From Mucilaginibacter gracilis (GTDB taxonomy: Bacteria > Bacteroidota > Bacteroidia > Sphingobacteriales > Sphingobacteriaceae): 64,000 nt of DNA. Positions within the stretch are counted from its first letter, which is position 1. Each line of letters starts with the position of its first letter. The position numbers and the translations under genes are program-made. The notes under the pieces were generated by a model that saw only the letters and a list, made by a program, of their open reading frames with translations, was not told where the DNA came from and made no database searches. Shown one piece after another: positions 25,570 to 35,099 of the stretch. The stretch spans positions 1,674,001-1,738,000 of the forward strand of contig NZ_RBKU01000001.1 of the NCBI RefSeq assembly GCF_003633615.1, read 5' to 3'.

Positions 25570-27707
25570 GCGTTTTCGCGCTGCATCCATGCCAAAACGG
25601 CCTTAATCTCGGTGTAGGTATAATTTTCGCCTAATACTTCTTTAAGTGGGGCAAGGCGTTCGTGGCCGTAGCTTTCTATGGCTTCTTTAATGGTATCAAT
25701 CTTGCCCATCTCAACCAATTCAAAAACGTCAAGTTCGCCGGTTTGTACAAACTGGCATAAATGCGCTTCTATAGTCATGGGCGATAGTTTCCGTTCGGCA
25801 GCAATTTCGGCTACCGACAGGCCTGCTTTAAATAAATTTAAACTTTCGGCTTGTGTACTGTTGGTGCGGTTTGTTTTAACCTTCCGTTCGCGCTTAGGTG
25901 CTTTTTTTGCCATGAGCGATGTTAACCCGTATTGTTTGCAATAAGCAAGCACGGCCTCAGTAACCTCGCTGCCATAACGCTCCATTTTAACATCGCCAAA
26001 GCCCGATATTTGCCGCAGTTCCGTTAAACCGGCAGGCAGGTAAGTAGCTATCTCCAGCAAGGTAGCGTCGGATAATATAATGTAAGCAGGCACGTTTTCG
26101 CGAGTAGCAATTTTTAGCCTGATGTCTTTCAATTGCAGCAATAGGCCGGCCTCGTAAGGCATCACTTCGGCAACCTGTTCTTGCTGCAACGTTTGCGATT
26201 GGGTAAGTTGCACCCTTTGAAAGCCTTTCAGTACATCGGTAGCTATCGGGTTTAGTTTCAAAACAGGGTAGGGGTCGCCCTCCGTGCGGATGTACCCCCT
26301 GGCTATTAACTCGCGTATGTACTGCTGCCAGTCGGCCTTACTTATATCTGCACCTATGCCATAGGTTTTAAGTTGTTTATGCTGGTCGCGCAGCTTTTCG
26401 TTTTTCGATCCGCGCAGCAAATCAATTACGTAACCCATGCCAAAACTTTCGCCCAGCCGCGCTATTGCCGAAAATGCCTTTTGTGCGATGATGGTGCCAT
26501 CAATTTTTTCGTATTCGCTTAGGCAAACATCGCACTGGCCGCAATTATCGGGTGCCTGCTCATCAAAGTAACGTAGTAAAAATTGGCGGCGGCAGGTTTG
26601 CAGTTGGCAAAAGGTAACTATATCATCAAGCTTTTTAAGCATTATTTTGCTTTGCTCTTCGTTACCTTCAACCTTGGCAAAGCCTTTAAGTTTTTCAAAA
26701 TCACCATACGAAAAAAACAGCAATGCCTTGCTTGGCAAACCGTCCCTGCCCGCGCGCCCCGTTTCCTGGTAATAACCCTCAATGTTTTTGGGCATATCCA
26801 TATGCACCACAAACCGCACGTTCGATTTATTGATGCCCATCCCAAAGGCTATGGTGGCTACAATTATTTTAACCTCGTCGCGTAAAAAGGCTTCCTGGTT
26901 TTTATCTTTGGTGGCCTTATCCAGCCCGGCATGGTAAGCCTCTGCCGAATAACCCTGACTCCGCAATTCCGATGCTAAATTCTCGGTTGATTGCCGAGAC
27001 AAGCAATAAATAATCCCCGAATCATCCTTATGCTCATCCAAAAAAGTAAGCAACTGGTTAAAGCTGTTTTTTTTGGGCGATATGCGGTAGTTAATGTTCT
27101 TCCTGTCGAACGACGAAACAAACTCCCGCGGATTATTCAGCTTGAGTTTATCCAGTATATCCTTCCGGGTTATTTTATCGGCTGTGGCAGTTAAGGCAAT
27201 TACGGGTATATTAGGGAACGATATTTTTAACCCCGCCAGCATCAAATACTCGGGCCTGAAATCATGGCCCCAGTGCGATATACAGTGCGCCTCGTCAATA
27301 GCTATCAGCGATACCTTGAGTGTCTTCAAAAAATCAATCAACCGGCTTTCCGAACTAAACAAACGCTCCGGTGCAAGGTAAAGCAGCTTAATTTGGTTGG
27401 CTTTTAATTGTTTTACTATTTCCCGCTGCTCATTATCGTTTTGCGACGAGTTTAAAAAGGCGGCATTAATACCGTTAATATTCAATGCATCAACCTGGTC
27501 TTTCATCAAGGCAATCAACGGCGAAATTACAACCGTTAACCCATCAAACATTACTGCCGGCAACTGGTAACAAATAGATTTTCCTCCGCCCGTAGGCATC
27601 AGCACCATAGCATCCTGTTGGTTTAAAACATGCGTAATAATGGCTTCCTGCTCGTGCCTAAACTCGTTATAACCAAAATATTTATGTAGTGCCTGGTGGG
27701 TAGTCAT
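25566..27707 (-). CDS. recQ: ATP-dependent DNA helicase RecQ
   Basis: A 713-residue 3'-5' DNA helicase for recombination and fork repair. Helicase motifs: LMPTGGGKSICYQLP (Walker A), AIDEAHCISHWGHDFRPEY (motif II and aromatic loop), and GRAGRDG (motif VI). The RQC zinc module follows with CRRQFLLRYFDE and CGQCDVC, then the winged helix, an HRDC domain near residues 525-600, and a C-terminal helix-turn-helix extension (GLSVAEIAAERKLSPMTIE) typical of Bacteroidota RecQ. The start at 27707 aligns with the family; an upstream frame is spurious. Confidence 0.95.
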   Translation of the reverse strand: MTTHQALHKYFGYNEFRHEQEAIITHVLNQQDAMVLMPTGGGKSICYQLPAVMFDGLTVVISPLIALMKDQVDALNINGINAAFLNSSQNDNEQREIVKQLKANQIKLLYLAPERLFSSESRLIDFLKTLKVSLIAIDEAHCISHWGHDFRPEYLMLAGLKISFPNIPVIALTATADKITRKDILDKLKLNNPREFVSSFDRKNINYRISPKKNSFNQLLTFLDEHKDDSGIIYCLSRQSTENLASELRSQGYSAEAYHAGLDKATKDKNQEAFLRDEVKIIVATIAFGMGINKSNVRFVVHMDMPKNIEGYYQETGRAGRDGLPSKALLFFSYGDFEKLKGFAKVEGNEEQSKIMLKKLDDIVTFCQLQTCRRQFLLRYFDEQAPDNCGQCDVCLSEYEKIDGTIIAQKAFSAIARLGESFGMGYVIDLLRGSKNEKLRDQHKQLKTYGIGADISKADWQQYIRELIARGYIRTEGDPYPVLKLNPIATDVLKGFQRVQLTQSQTLQQEQVAEVMPYEAGLLLQLKDIRLKIATRENVPAYIILSDATLLEIATYLPAGLTELRQISGFGDVKMERYGSEVTEAVLAYCKQYGLTSLMAKKAPKRERKVKTNRTNSTQAESLNLFKAGLSVAEIAAERKLSPMTIEAHLCQFVQTGELDVFELVEMGKIDTIKEAIESYGHERLAPLKEVLGENYTYTEIKAVLAWMQRENA

Positions 27708-27846
27708 GGTAAATGTTGTGTTGGTAAAAATACAAATAATACTAAACACGGTAGTAAGGTATCTGGCTTGCCGTATTCGGTATTTATTGGGCGGGTATAG
27801 TTTAAATTGGTAATTCTTTTTTAGCTTAGCCTATCATAATTATTTC

Positions 27847-30348
27847 ATGAAAAAATTTTACGCCTTTATATTTATAACCTGCTTTGTTGTTAATGCTTTT
27901 GCGCAAAAAATACAATCGCCGTCCGATTTTCTGGGCTATCAACTGGGCAGCCAGTTTACCAACCATTACCGCATTGTAGACTATTTTAAATATATAGCCC
28001 AGGTTTCAAAAAATGTAAAGCTACAGCAATACGGCACCACTAACGAGGGCAGGCCACTTATTGCCGCTTTTATAGCCTCGGCAGAAAACGTGAATCGTTT
28101 AGATGAAATCCGCCACAATAATCTCAAATTAACCGGGATAGAAACCGGAGCCGCCGCCTTGGATGGCCCGGCCATAGTTTGGTTGAGTTACAACGTTCAT
28201 GGTAATGAGCCCAGCTCCAGCGAGGCGGCCATGCAAACCCTGTACGAAATGGTTGATCCGGCCAACGCAAAAACAAAGGGCTGGCTTAAAAATACCGTTG
28301 TGGTGATTGACCCATGCCTTAACCCTGATGGGCGCGAACGCTTTGTTAACTTTTACAACCCGGTGCGCAGCGCCACGCCCGACGCTAATCCCGAATCGCG
28401 CGAGCACCAGGAACCCTGGCCGGGTGGCAGGGTTAACCATTATTACTTTGATTTAAACCGCGACTGGGCCTGGCAAACTCAAAAAGAATCGCAGGCACGG
28501 GTAGCATTGTTTAACCAGTGGCTTCCGCAGATACATGTTGACTACCACGAGCAGGGCTACAACGCCCCCTATTATTTTGCGCCCGCCGCCGAACCCTTCC
28601 ATCGCGTTATAACGCCGTGGCAAAAGGCATTTCAAACCCAAATTGGCCGCAACAATGCTAAATACTTTGATAAAAATGGCTGGTTTTATTTTACCAAGGA
28701 AGAGTTTGATTTGCTTTATCCATCTTACGGTGATACTTATCCGCTATATAACGGCTCCATCGGCATGACGTATGAGCAGGGCGGCATACGCGGCGGCCTT
28801 GCCGTAGTAACTGCCGATGGCGACACCCTAACCCTTGCCGATAGGATAGCCCACCACCTAACCACCGGGTTGAGTACGGTTGAAATGGCATCTGCAAACG
28901 CAAGCAGACTGATAACCGAATTTAAAAAGTTTTATGATGATAGCCGCAACGCCCCACCGGGCGAGTTTAAGGGCTATGTGGTAAAAAACGATAACTGGGA
29001 CAAAATAAACTCGCTAAAAAGCCTTTTAGATAAAAATGGTATCACCTATGGCTTCGGCATCCCGGCAGGGCCGGTGTCGGGTTATAACTACTTTTCGGGC
29101 GTTACCGAAAACTTTAGCATTACCAATAGCGATCTGGTTATTGATGCCCACCAGCCCAAAGCTGTTTTGCTTAATGTGCTGTTTGAGCCCAAAACCTTTA
29201 TTGCCGATTCTAATACCTATGATATTACTGCCTGGGCCTTACCCTATGCCTACGGACTAAAAACATACGGACTAAAACAAAGTATTGCGGCTGAAAAGAA
29301 AGTTACTCTTGCCGGTGTTGAACTAACCGCACCCGAAGCGAATGCTTATGCTTATGTATGCGAATGGAAATCGATGGAAGATGTTAAGTTTTTAGCCGCC
29401 TTGTTAAAACAGAACATTAAGGTGCGCTACTCCGAAACGGCTTTTGAAGCTGCCGGAAAAAAATTTGCTGCCGGTTCGCTCATTATTGCCCGTAATGGCA
29501 ACAAGCAAAACAATTTTGACGATCTGGTTAAAAAAGCAGCCGTTACGTTTGCCCGCGATATAACCCCGCTGGTATCCGGCTTTGTAGATAAAGGTGCCGA
29601 TCTGGGTTCGTCGTACATTAAATACATCACTAAGCCCAATATTATGCTGGTTGCCGGCGATGGCGTATCGTCTGGAGGTATGGGCGAGGTTTGGCAATTG
29701 TTTGAGCAGCAAATTGGCTTCCCAATCACCATAGTACGTTCGCAGGATTTGAACCGCATTAAACTCAGCGATTTTGATGTAGCGGTTTTCCCCGACGGCA
29801 ATTACGACAACTTGCCTTATGATAAATTACAAAGCTGGATACGCGACGGCGGCAGGTTGATAGCTTTAGAAAGTGCCATAAATGCATTGGTTGATAAAAA
29901 GGGTTTTAGCATTAAACAAAAAGAAAGCAAGAAAGAAGATAAGCCAGATTCGGACAAAAAAAATACCAGCCTCAAAATTTACGAGGCCCGCGATAGGGAT
30001 GCCATTAAAAGCAGCATCCCCGGCGCGGTATATAAGGTATCGGTTGATAGCAGCCACCCATTAGGATTCGGTTTGCCCGGGTATTATTACACCTTAAAAT
30101 TAAGCGATCAGCTTTACGATTTTTTTGGCGATGATGGTTGGAATGTAGGCACTCTTAAAAAGGGCGCATACGTATCGGGCTTTGTAGGCCAAAAAACCCG
30201 AGAAAAACTAAACGAAGGTTTGCTGTTCGGCGTACAGCCACTGGGCCGTGGTTCGGTAATTTATTTAACCGACGACCCTCTTTTTCGCAGCTTTTGGGAA
30301 AATGGCAAATTGCTGTTTAGTAATGCGGTGTTTATGGTGGGGCAGTAA
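27847..30348 (+). CDS. Secreted M14-family zinc carboxypeptidase
   Basis: An 833-residue protein with a signal peptide (MKKFYAFIFITCFVVNAFAQ). The M14 catalytic domain spans about residues 30-340: YNVHGNEPSSSEAAM holds the HxxE zinc pair, DPCLNPDGRERF and FDLNRDWAW are substrate-side motifs, VDYHEQG contains the third zinc His, and YEQGGIRGG follows where the catalytic Glu usually lies. A long C-terminal region of about 480 residues resembles the class I glutamine-amidotransferase-like extension of large Bacteroidota M14 proteins. A charged insert (KQKESKKEDKPDSDKK) sits near 690. Its last codons are repeated at 32118-32150. Confidence 0.9.
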   Translation: MKKFYAFIFITCFVVNAFAQKIQSPSDFLGYQLGSQFTNHYRIVDYFKYIAQVSKNVKLQQYGTTNEGRPLIAAFIASAENVNRLDEIRHNNLKLTGIETGAAALDGPAIVWLSYNVHGNEPSSSEAAMQTLYEMVDPANAKTKGWLKNTVVVIDPCLNPDGRERFVNFYNPVRSATPDANPESREHQEPWPGGRVNHYYFDLNRDWAWQTQKESQARVALFNQWLPQIHVDYHEQGYNAPYYFAPAAEPFHRVITPWQKAFQTQIGRNNAKYFDKNGWFYFTKEEFDLLYPSYGDTYPLYNGSIGMTYEQGGIRGGLAVVTADGDTLTLADRIAHHLTTGLSTVEMASANASRLITEFKKFYDDSRNAPPGEFKGYVVKNDNWDKINSLKSLLDKNGITYGFGIPAGPVSGYNYFSGVTENFSITNSDLVIDAHQPKAVLLNVLFEPKTFIADSNTYDITAWALPYAYGLKTYGLKQSIAAEKKVTLAGVELTAPEANAYAYVCEWKSMEDVKFLAALLKQNIKVRYSETAFEAAGKKFAAGSLIIARNGNKQNNFDDLVKKAAVTFARDITPLVSGFVDKGADLGSSYIKYITKPNIMLVAGDGVSSGGMGEVWQLFEQQIGFPITIVRSQDLNRIKLSDFDVAVFPDGNYDNLPYDKLQSWIRDGGRLIALESAINALVDKKGFSIKQKESKKEDKPDSDKKNTSLKIYEARDRDAIKSSIPGAVYKVSVDSSHPLGFGLPGYYYTLKLSDQLYDFFGDDGWNVGTLKKGAYVSGFVGQKTREKLNEGLLFGVQPLGRGSVIYLTDDPLFRSFWENGKLLFSNAVFMVGQ

Positions 30349-30656
30349 ATGATATTGCAGTTTTCTTCTCCGGAACGTAAAATTTAAAATGCCTTTAAGA
30401 AATCGGCGGTACTTAAAATAGAAATGTTTTGAAATGGGTGTAAAACCAATAAATCTTTGTCACCGGTTACTATACACAAGGCTCCGGCTTCAACAGCTAA
30501 CTCCAAAAACTTGTTGTCTTTTGGGTCGCGACAGGTATCAATATTAACCGACACGGATATAAGTTGACCTTTTTTCTCGAAAGCTTTTATTGCTTCGAGT
30601 CTTTTCTCGATTGAGATATATTTGTCAAACTTAGGCCGAATGAGTGTATTTACAAA

Positions 30657-31662
30657 CCTGAGTTCGATTAATAAATGAAATAAAATTTGTCAATCAAAGG
30701 AAATGTAAGTATATTTAAGTATCTGACATTCAAATATTTAAATACATTTCCAGATGATTGACTACGATAAAATTACTGATATTTTTTGTATTGTTGACGA
30801 GTTTTGCAAAGACTTTGATGCCACTACCCAACCATTCCTGTTAGGAAAGCCATCTAAACGTCCTCCAACCATGTCTAAAAGCGAGATCATATCCATTTGT
30901 ATGCTTTTTCATTTAAGCGGCTTCCGGTGTTTTAAACACTTCTATATCTTCTATCTGCAAAGGCACATGCAGCGTGAATTTCCTAACACCGTATCCTACA
31001 ACCGCTTTGTAGAACTTAGCCAAAGTGTCCTCATGCCGATGTCTATCTTTCTCAAAACCTGTTGTTTAGGCTTATGTACTGGCATTTCGTTCGTTGATTC
31101 TACACCGATAAGGGTATGCCATACCAAACGGATTAAAAGAAATAAGGTATTTAAAGGTATTGCCGAAGTAGGCAAATCAACCATGGGCTGGTTTTATGGC
31201 TTTAAGCTCCATATCGTCCTTAGCGACAAGGGTGAAATACTCAACTTCGCTATTACCCAGGCCAACGTAGATGACCGGGAACCACTTAAAAACGAAGCTT
31301 TCCTGAAAGCCGTTTTTGGCAAACTGTTTGCCGACAAAGGCTATATATCAGAAAAGCTGACCAAAATATTGTTTGTTGGTGATATACACCTGATAACCAA
31401 TATCCGTAACAATATGAAAAACAGTCTGATGACCATGAACGACAAAATCATGCTCCGCAAGAGATCGGTCATAGAGACTGTTAATGATGAACTCAAAAAC
31501 ATCTGCCAGGTCGAACATTCAAGACACCGATCTTTTACCAGCTTTATCGTTAATATCGTATCTGGATTGATCGCTTACTCATTTCTCCCTAAAAAACCTT
31601 CAATATCCTACCAACAAAATCGATCTAATCAAATTCTTGCTTTCTGATTAATCGAACTCAGG
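30657..31662 (+). mobile_element. IS982-family insertion sequence
   Basis: About 1006 bp. Ends are inverted repeats CCTGAGTTCGATTAAT / ATTAATCGAACTCAGG (30657-30672 and 31647-31662, perfect). The flanks carry the 8-bp direct repeat TTTACAAA (30649-30656 and 31663-31670). Because the repeat and the inverted ends share bases, a 6-bp duplication with an ACCTGAG terminus is equally possible. One transposase gene fills it. Perfect ends and target repeat indicate a fairly recent insertion. Confidence 0.93.
30754..31647 (+). CDS. IS982-family transposase
   Basis: A 297-residue DDE transposase. Catalytic acids are visible in SFVDSTPIRVC, FADKGYISEKL and RSVIETVNDELK, the IS982-type spacing. The HIVLSDKGEI and FNI-type segments and the C-terminal AYSFLPKKPSI are also typical of the family. 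Length is full; no frameshift. The stop codon lies within or next to the right inverted repeat. Confidence 0.93.
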   Translation: MIDYDKITDIFCIVDEFCKDFDATTQPFLLGKPSKRPPTMSKSEIISICMLFHLSGFRCFKHFYIFYLQRHMQREFPNTVSYNRFVELSQSVLMPMSIFLKTCCLGLCTGISFVDSTPIRVCHTKRIKRNKVFKGIAEVGKSTMGWFYGFKLHIVLSDKGEILNFAITQANVDDREPLKNEAFLKAVFGKLFADKGYISEKLTKILFVGDIHLITNIRNNMKNSLMTMNDKIMLRKRSVIETVNDELKNICQVEHSRHRSFTSFIVNIVSGLIAYSFLPKKPSISYQQNRSNQILAF

Positions 31663-31797
31663 TTTACAAATTCTGTAAGAGTTGCTTCCGAATAAACGGG
31701 TATCCCAATTTGTCTTATTTTATCGTACGCTATCCTATTAACAGAATTGGGCGTTAGGTTAGCACTTATTAAGCTATTGGTATCAATAACAAATGAG

Positions 31798-32028
31798 TTA
31801 ATCATTATTCGCCAATAGCTCTTCCAATACTTCGGGTGTAAGGCCATTTTTCAGTGCTTCATCACCTATATTATCTAACAATTTCGCATAATCAGCAAAG
31901 GTGGCATCATTTACCATTTTCTTAACCATCATACTAATGGTTTGGCTCAATTGCTGTTTACTCTCCTTGCTAAAACTTTGGTAAATTTTACCCACGGTAT
32001 CATCTACTTCTAATACAATCCGTTCCAT
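31798..32028 (-). CDS. Antitoxin of the IS-broken PIN module (MERIVLEVDD family)
   Basis: A 76-residue protein, MERIVLEVDD start, KQQLSQTISMMVKKM helix and an EALKNGLTPEVLEELL tail, paralogous to the antitoxin at 20860. It is intact, although its toxin partner is destroyed by the IS. The start at 32028 was set by the paralogue. It could persist as an orphan that still binds the homologous toxin encoded at 21077. Confidence 0.82.
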   Translation of the reverse strand: MERIVLEVDDTVGKIYQSFSKESKQQLSQTISMMVKKMVNDATFADYAKLLDNIGDEALKNGLTPEVLEELLANND

Positions 32029-32117
32029 TTTGTAAATTAATGAGTGTTGTATAACAAATTTACGAAAAAACACAGGGAATGTTCCAAGGTCTTTATCATT
32101 AACGAAACGGATTGCAA

Positions 32118-32150
32118 TTTAATAACGCTACACTATGGTAGGGCAGTAAA
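32118..32150 (+). repeat. Degenerate second copy of the M14 gene's 3' end
   Basis: ATGGTAGGGCAGTAAA at 32135-32150 matches the last codons of the M14 gene (30334-30349) at 15 of 16 positions, the one change being synonymous (GTG to GTA). The similarity extends weakly upstream to 32118 (TTTAATAACGC against TTTAGTAATGC). It lies just before the terminator-like hairpin at 32153. Confidence 0.7.
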
Positions 32151-32152
32151 GC

Positions 32153-32184
32153 AAAAGCCCATTCCTTTTTTTGGAACAGGCTTT
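32153..32184. terminator. Terminator downstream of the TonB receptor
   Basis: AAAGCCCATTCC pairs with GGAACAGGCTTT around a T-run, with A-rich flank on the left for minus-strand termination. It may also have served the M14 gene before the cassette at 30350-32117 was inserted. Confidence 0.55.
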
Positions 32185-32209
32185 AATATGTAATCTGTGG
32201 TTGCTTATT

Positions 32210-34672
32210 TTAATTTCCCGATTTTACTCTGTTCTTTTCATCCGAATCTGTTGAATGCTGGCGGGTTTTAATTTTCGAATTACCGAAGTTATAGGTTAGG
32301 GTTAAGCGGGCAACACGGCTCTCGTTTTTTTGGTGAATGCTAAAGTTGTTGTTGCCATAATTGCTGCTCACATCATTGTCGGATGTGTTGAATATATCGC
32401 TCAACGAAAGTTTAACATTGAATTTCTTTTGCGCGAATGATTTGCTCATACCCCCGTCAAAAGAATACCTCGAACCTATCTTAAACAAACCATAGGTCAA
32501 CGGCGACTCGTAGTTTGACGAAAATTCAAACCTGAAGGTTTTACTCAACTGAAAGGTCTCTGTGGTTTTAATTTTGGTTGCTAACTGCCCGTCGTTAAGG
32601 TTTGAACCGTCAAGGTTGTTTGATTTAAATGCAAGGTAAAAGGTATTAACATTTACGTTACCGCTCCACCATTTGGTAAAGTTATAAGGTGTGTTAATAT
32701 TAATACTGTAAGCATTTTGGCTTTGCAGGTTCATATTGGTTTGGTAGGTGGTTTTTGTTGTTGCGTTAGTTAAAACCACTTCGGTTATTACATCGCTGGT
32801 ATGGCTGTAATTTAAACTCACGTTAAGGGTTTTATTATAGGTATAGTTAAACTCCAGCGAGTGTGTATATTGTGGGTTTAAGTAAGGGTTGCCTTGTTGG
32901 TAGGTATATTGATCAAGGTAATATAAAAATGGGTTTAAATCGTCGTAGCTGGGGCGGTCAATACGGCGGCTGTATGAAAAACCTACCTCATTTTTTTCGG
33001 ATAAGGTGTGGTTTACAAATAAGCTCGGAAAAAAATCGATATAATTACGGTCAACAACCTTGTTTTGAGTAATTGAGTTTCCGTTTGAGTGCGTGTTCTC
33101 GGCCCTTACACCAATTTGTACCGACGTGTTTTTATAGGTTTTACTCAAATTAACATACCCTGCAGCAAGTTGCTCGTCGTAAATAAAGTGATTGGTACGC
33201 GAGGTATCGTTTATAAACGTATCGTTCTTTTTAATTTGCGCCTGTAGGTTGTTATCGGTTTTAACATCGCTTATTTTTATGCCTGTTTCCAGTTTTATCT
33301 TTTTGCTGATGGGGTAAGTATAATCTACGTTAGATGTAATGATGCGTATGCTTGATGGCGATTGGTTTTGTAAAAACACAGTCGGCTTTTTTGTGGAACC
33401 ATCGGCCAGAAAGAAATAATTATCGTAATGGGCGTCGTTAGTATTGTTAAACTTCGAGTAATCAACCGCAACCGATAATTCTTGCCCGGCGGTATCAATG
33501 GTAAACTTATCATTAAGGTTAACAGCAAAGTCGTTATAGGTTTGCTCCATTCCCGAATTGGTGTTCTGTACCGAGTCAATTTTTGTCGCTGTTGATCCTA
33601 TTACAGTACGATTGTTATTAACGTCGTGTTCGCCGTTAAAATAGCCGCTCACTAAAAAGCCGAGTGTGTTTTTAGGGCTGGTATCAAAATCGGCACCAAG
33701 CCTGTAAGTGTTATTATAACTTTTTTGCGGCATAAAGGTATGCTGGTTAAAATAGGTTAGGCCGGCAGTGCCGCCATCAACTATACGGTTAAGATATATG
33801 TCGTTAGCACGTTGCCTGTCGCCGTGGCTAAATGAGCCAAATACATTTACCGGCCCGTCTTTATGGTTTAGGTTTACCGAAGCATTATTTTTAGGATAAG
33901 CGCCGTAACCGCCCGTTACCGTAGCACTCCCGTTTGTGCCCGATTGCTTATTCTTTTTTAATTTGATATTAATGATACCCGAGTTACCCGCTGCATCGTA
34001 CTTAGCCGATGGGTTGGTTATAATTTCTATTGATTGTATGGTGTTGCCATCGGTAGAGCGTAACAGTGTTGCCAGTTGGGCCGATGATAGGTAGGTTAAT
34101 TTACCGTCTAACATAATGGTAACGCCTTGTTTGCCCTTTAAGCTAATATTATCGTCCTTATCTATCGAAACGCCGGGTGCCCTCTCCAAAATTTCCATTG
34201 CCGAATTGCCTGCTGCCAACACGCTATTCTCTATATTCATTACCGTGCGGTCCAGCTTTCGTTCAATCAAAGGTTTGGCCGCGGTAATGTTAACTTCTTT
34301 TAGGGTTTTGCTGCTGTTACCCAAAGTAATAGCAGGCACATTAATATCGGTAGCATTGTCGGCAACGTTAATTATTTTGCTATTGGTTGTTGCATAACCC
34401 ATAACAGTAACACGTATAATATAGGTGCCTTTGCTCACGCGGTCCAAAAAGTATTTGCCGTTTTCGTTGGTAATGCCGCCTTTAACCAGTGATGAGTCTT
34501 TTGTCTTCAACAAACCCACTGTAGCGAAGGGCATAGCTGCGCCTTTGTTATCAAGCACGGTGCCGGTAATTTTTGCCGTTGGTTTTACCGCTGGTTGTGC
34601 CAGGGTACTTGCCGTTTGCACCACTGTTAACAAGGCTAATAGTATCAATAATTTATTGTAAAAAGTTTTCAT
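32210..34672 (-). CDS. TonB-dependent outer-membrane receptor (OMP_b-brl_3 type)
   Basis: An 820-residue outer-membrane protein. After the signal peptide (ending near LAQPAVKP) comes a carboxypeptidase-regulatory-like domain (about 33-115; GTVLDNKGAAMPFATV), then a plug-like domain (ERAPGVSIDKDDNISLKGKQ, LRSTDGNTIQSIEIITNPSA) and a long beta-barrel of the OMP_b-brl_3 family rich in alternating Tyr, Asn and Thr. There is no SusD partner, so it belongs to the SusC-independent receptors. The last residues after the barrel (KTRQHSTDSDEKNRVK) are hydrophilic, unlike the usual aromatic end. The ligand is unknown. Confidence 0.9.
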   Translation of the reverse strand: MKTFYNKLLILLALLTVVQTASTLAQPAVKPTAKITGTVLDNKGAAMPFATVGLLKTKDSSLVKGGITNENGKYFLDRVSKGTYIIRVTVMGYATTNSKIINVADNATDINVPAITLGNSSKTLKEVNITAAKPLIERKLDRTVMNIENSVLAAGNSAMEILERAPGVSIDKDDNISLKGKQGVTIMLDGKLTYLSSAQLATLLRSTDGNTIQSIEIITNPSAKYDAAGNSGIINIKLKKNKQSGTNGSATVTGGYGAYPKNNASVNLNHKDGPVNVFGSFSHGDRQRANDIYLNRIVDGGTAGLTYFNQHTFMPQKSYNNTYRLGADFDTSPKNTLGFLVSGYFNGEHDVNNNRTVIGSTATKIDSVQNTNSGMEQTYNDFAVNLNDKFTIDTAGQELSVAVDYSKFNNTNDAHYDNYFFLADGSTKKPTVFLQNQSPSSIRIITSNVDYTYPISKKIKLETGIKISDVKTDNNLQAQIKKNDTFINDTSRTNHFIYDEQLAAGYVNLSKTYKNTSVQIGVRAENTHSNGNSITQNKVVDRNYIDFFPSLFVNHTLSEKNEVGFSYSRRIDRPSYDDLNPFLYYLDQYTYQQGNPYLNPQYTHSLEFNYTYNKTLNVSLNYSHTSDVITEVVLTNATTKTTYQTNMNLQSQNAYSININTPYNFTKWWSGNVNVNTFYLAFKSNNLDGSNLNDGQLATKIKTTETFQLSKTFRFEFSSNYESPLTYGLFKIGSRYSFDGGMSKSFAQKKFNVKLSLSDIFNTSDNDVSSNYGNNNFSIHQKNESRVARLTLTYNFGNSKIKTRQHSTDSDEKNRVKSGN

Positions 34673-34858
34673 GTTGCTGCTTTTTGGGCAATAAAATTCC
34701 GGTAAGAGAATTTTTGCGCCTCCTTTAAATGTTATTCGTTAGTTTTTAGCTTGTGCCCCAACCGCCGATTGGGATTTTTAAAAATCAATTAAACCTTTTA
34801 GGGTATATTACTAAGATGCACGTACCATCGCTAAGGTTACAGCAAAAAGCAGTTTTTT

Positions 34859-35092
34859 TTAAAACAGGAAAACTTTCTCAGGCAACCCGGCAGATATAAA
34901 CTGTACCGAATTAGCTAAAGCCCTGCGCAACGAAACGGTTACATGGGCTCGTAACAATTCTTTCTTAGTCTTTTTTAACCAATAAGTGCTCAATCCGGCA
35001 GGTAGGCCGGTTTTGCTGGCTGCAAACCTATTTAGCTCAGGCCTGCCCGTTAATACGGACAGGCTTAGGCTAATCATAATAATTTGTTTCAT
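34859..35092 (-). CDS. Doubtful small ORF downstream of pspC, possibly a gene remnant
   Basis: A 77-codon frame starting 7 nt after the PspC-protein stop. The first 14 residues (MKQIIMISLSLSVL) look like the start of a signal peptide, but the rest (GRPELNRFAASKTGLPAGL...) is basic and low in secondary-structure signals. In related genomes a secreted adhesin-like gene often follows padR-pspC; this may be its decayed start. No function assigned. Confidence 0.3.
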   Translation of the reverse strand: MKQIIMISLSLSVLTGRPELNRFAASKTGLPAGLSTYWLKKTKKELLRAHVTVSLRRALANSVQFISAGLPEKVFLF

Positions 35093-35099
35093 TGCTGCT

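Larger units (their letters stand above)
30384..31805 (-). pseudogene. PIN-domain toxin split by an IS982-family element
   Basis: The N-terminal piece (start ATG at 31805, MINSFVIDTNSLISANL ... SEATLTEFVN) and the C-terminal piece (from about 30656 down to the stop at 30384, TLIRPKFDKYISIEKRLEAI ... CRDPKDNKFLELA ... VTGDKDLLVLHPF) join in frame once the IS and one copy of its 8-bp target repeat are removed, giving about 136 residues. The joined protein is a PIN_3-family toxin like the one at 21077-21508. As it stands the N-terminal piece runs into the IS and stops, lacking most active-site acids, so it should be inactive. It overlaps its antitoxin gene by 8 bp. Confidence 0.9.
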
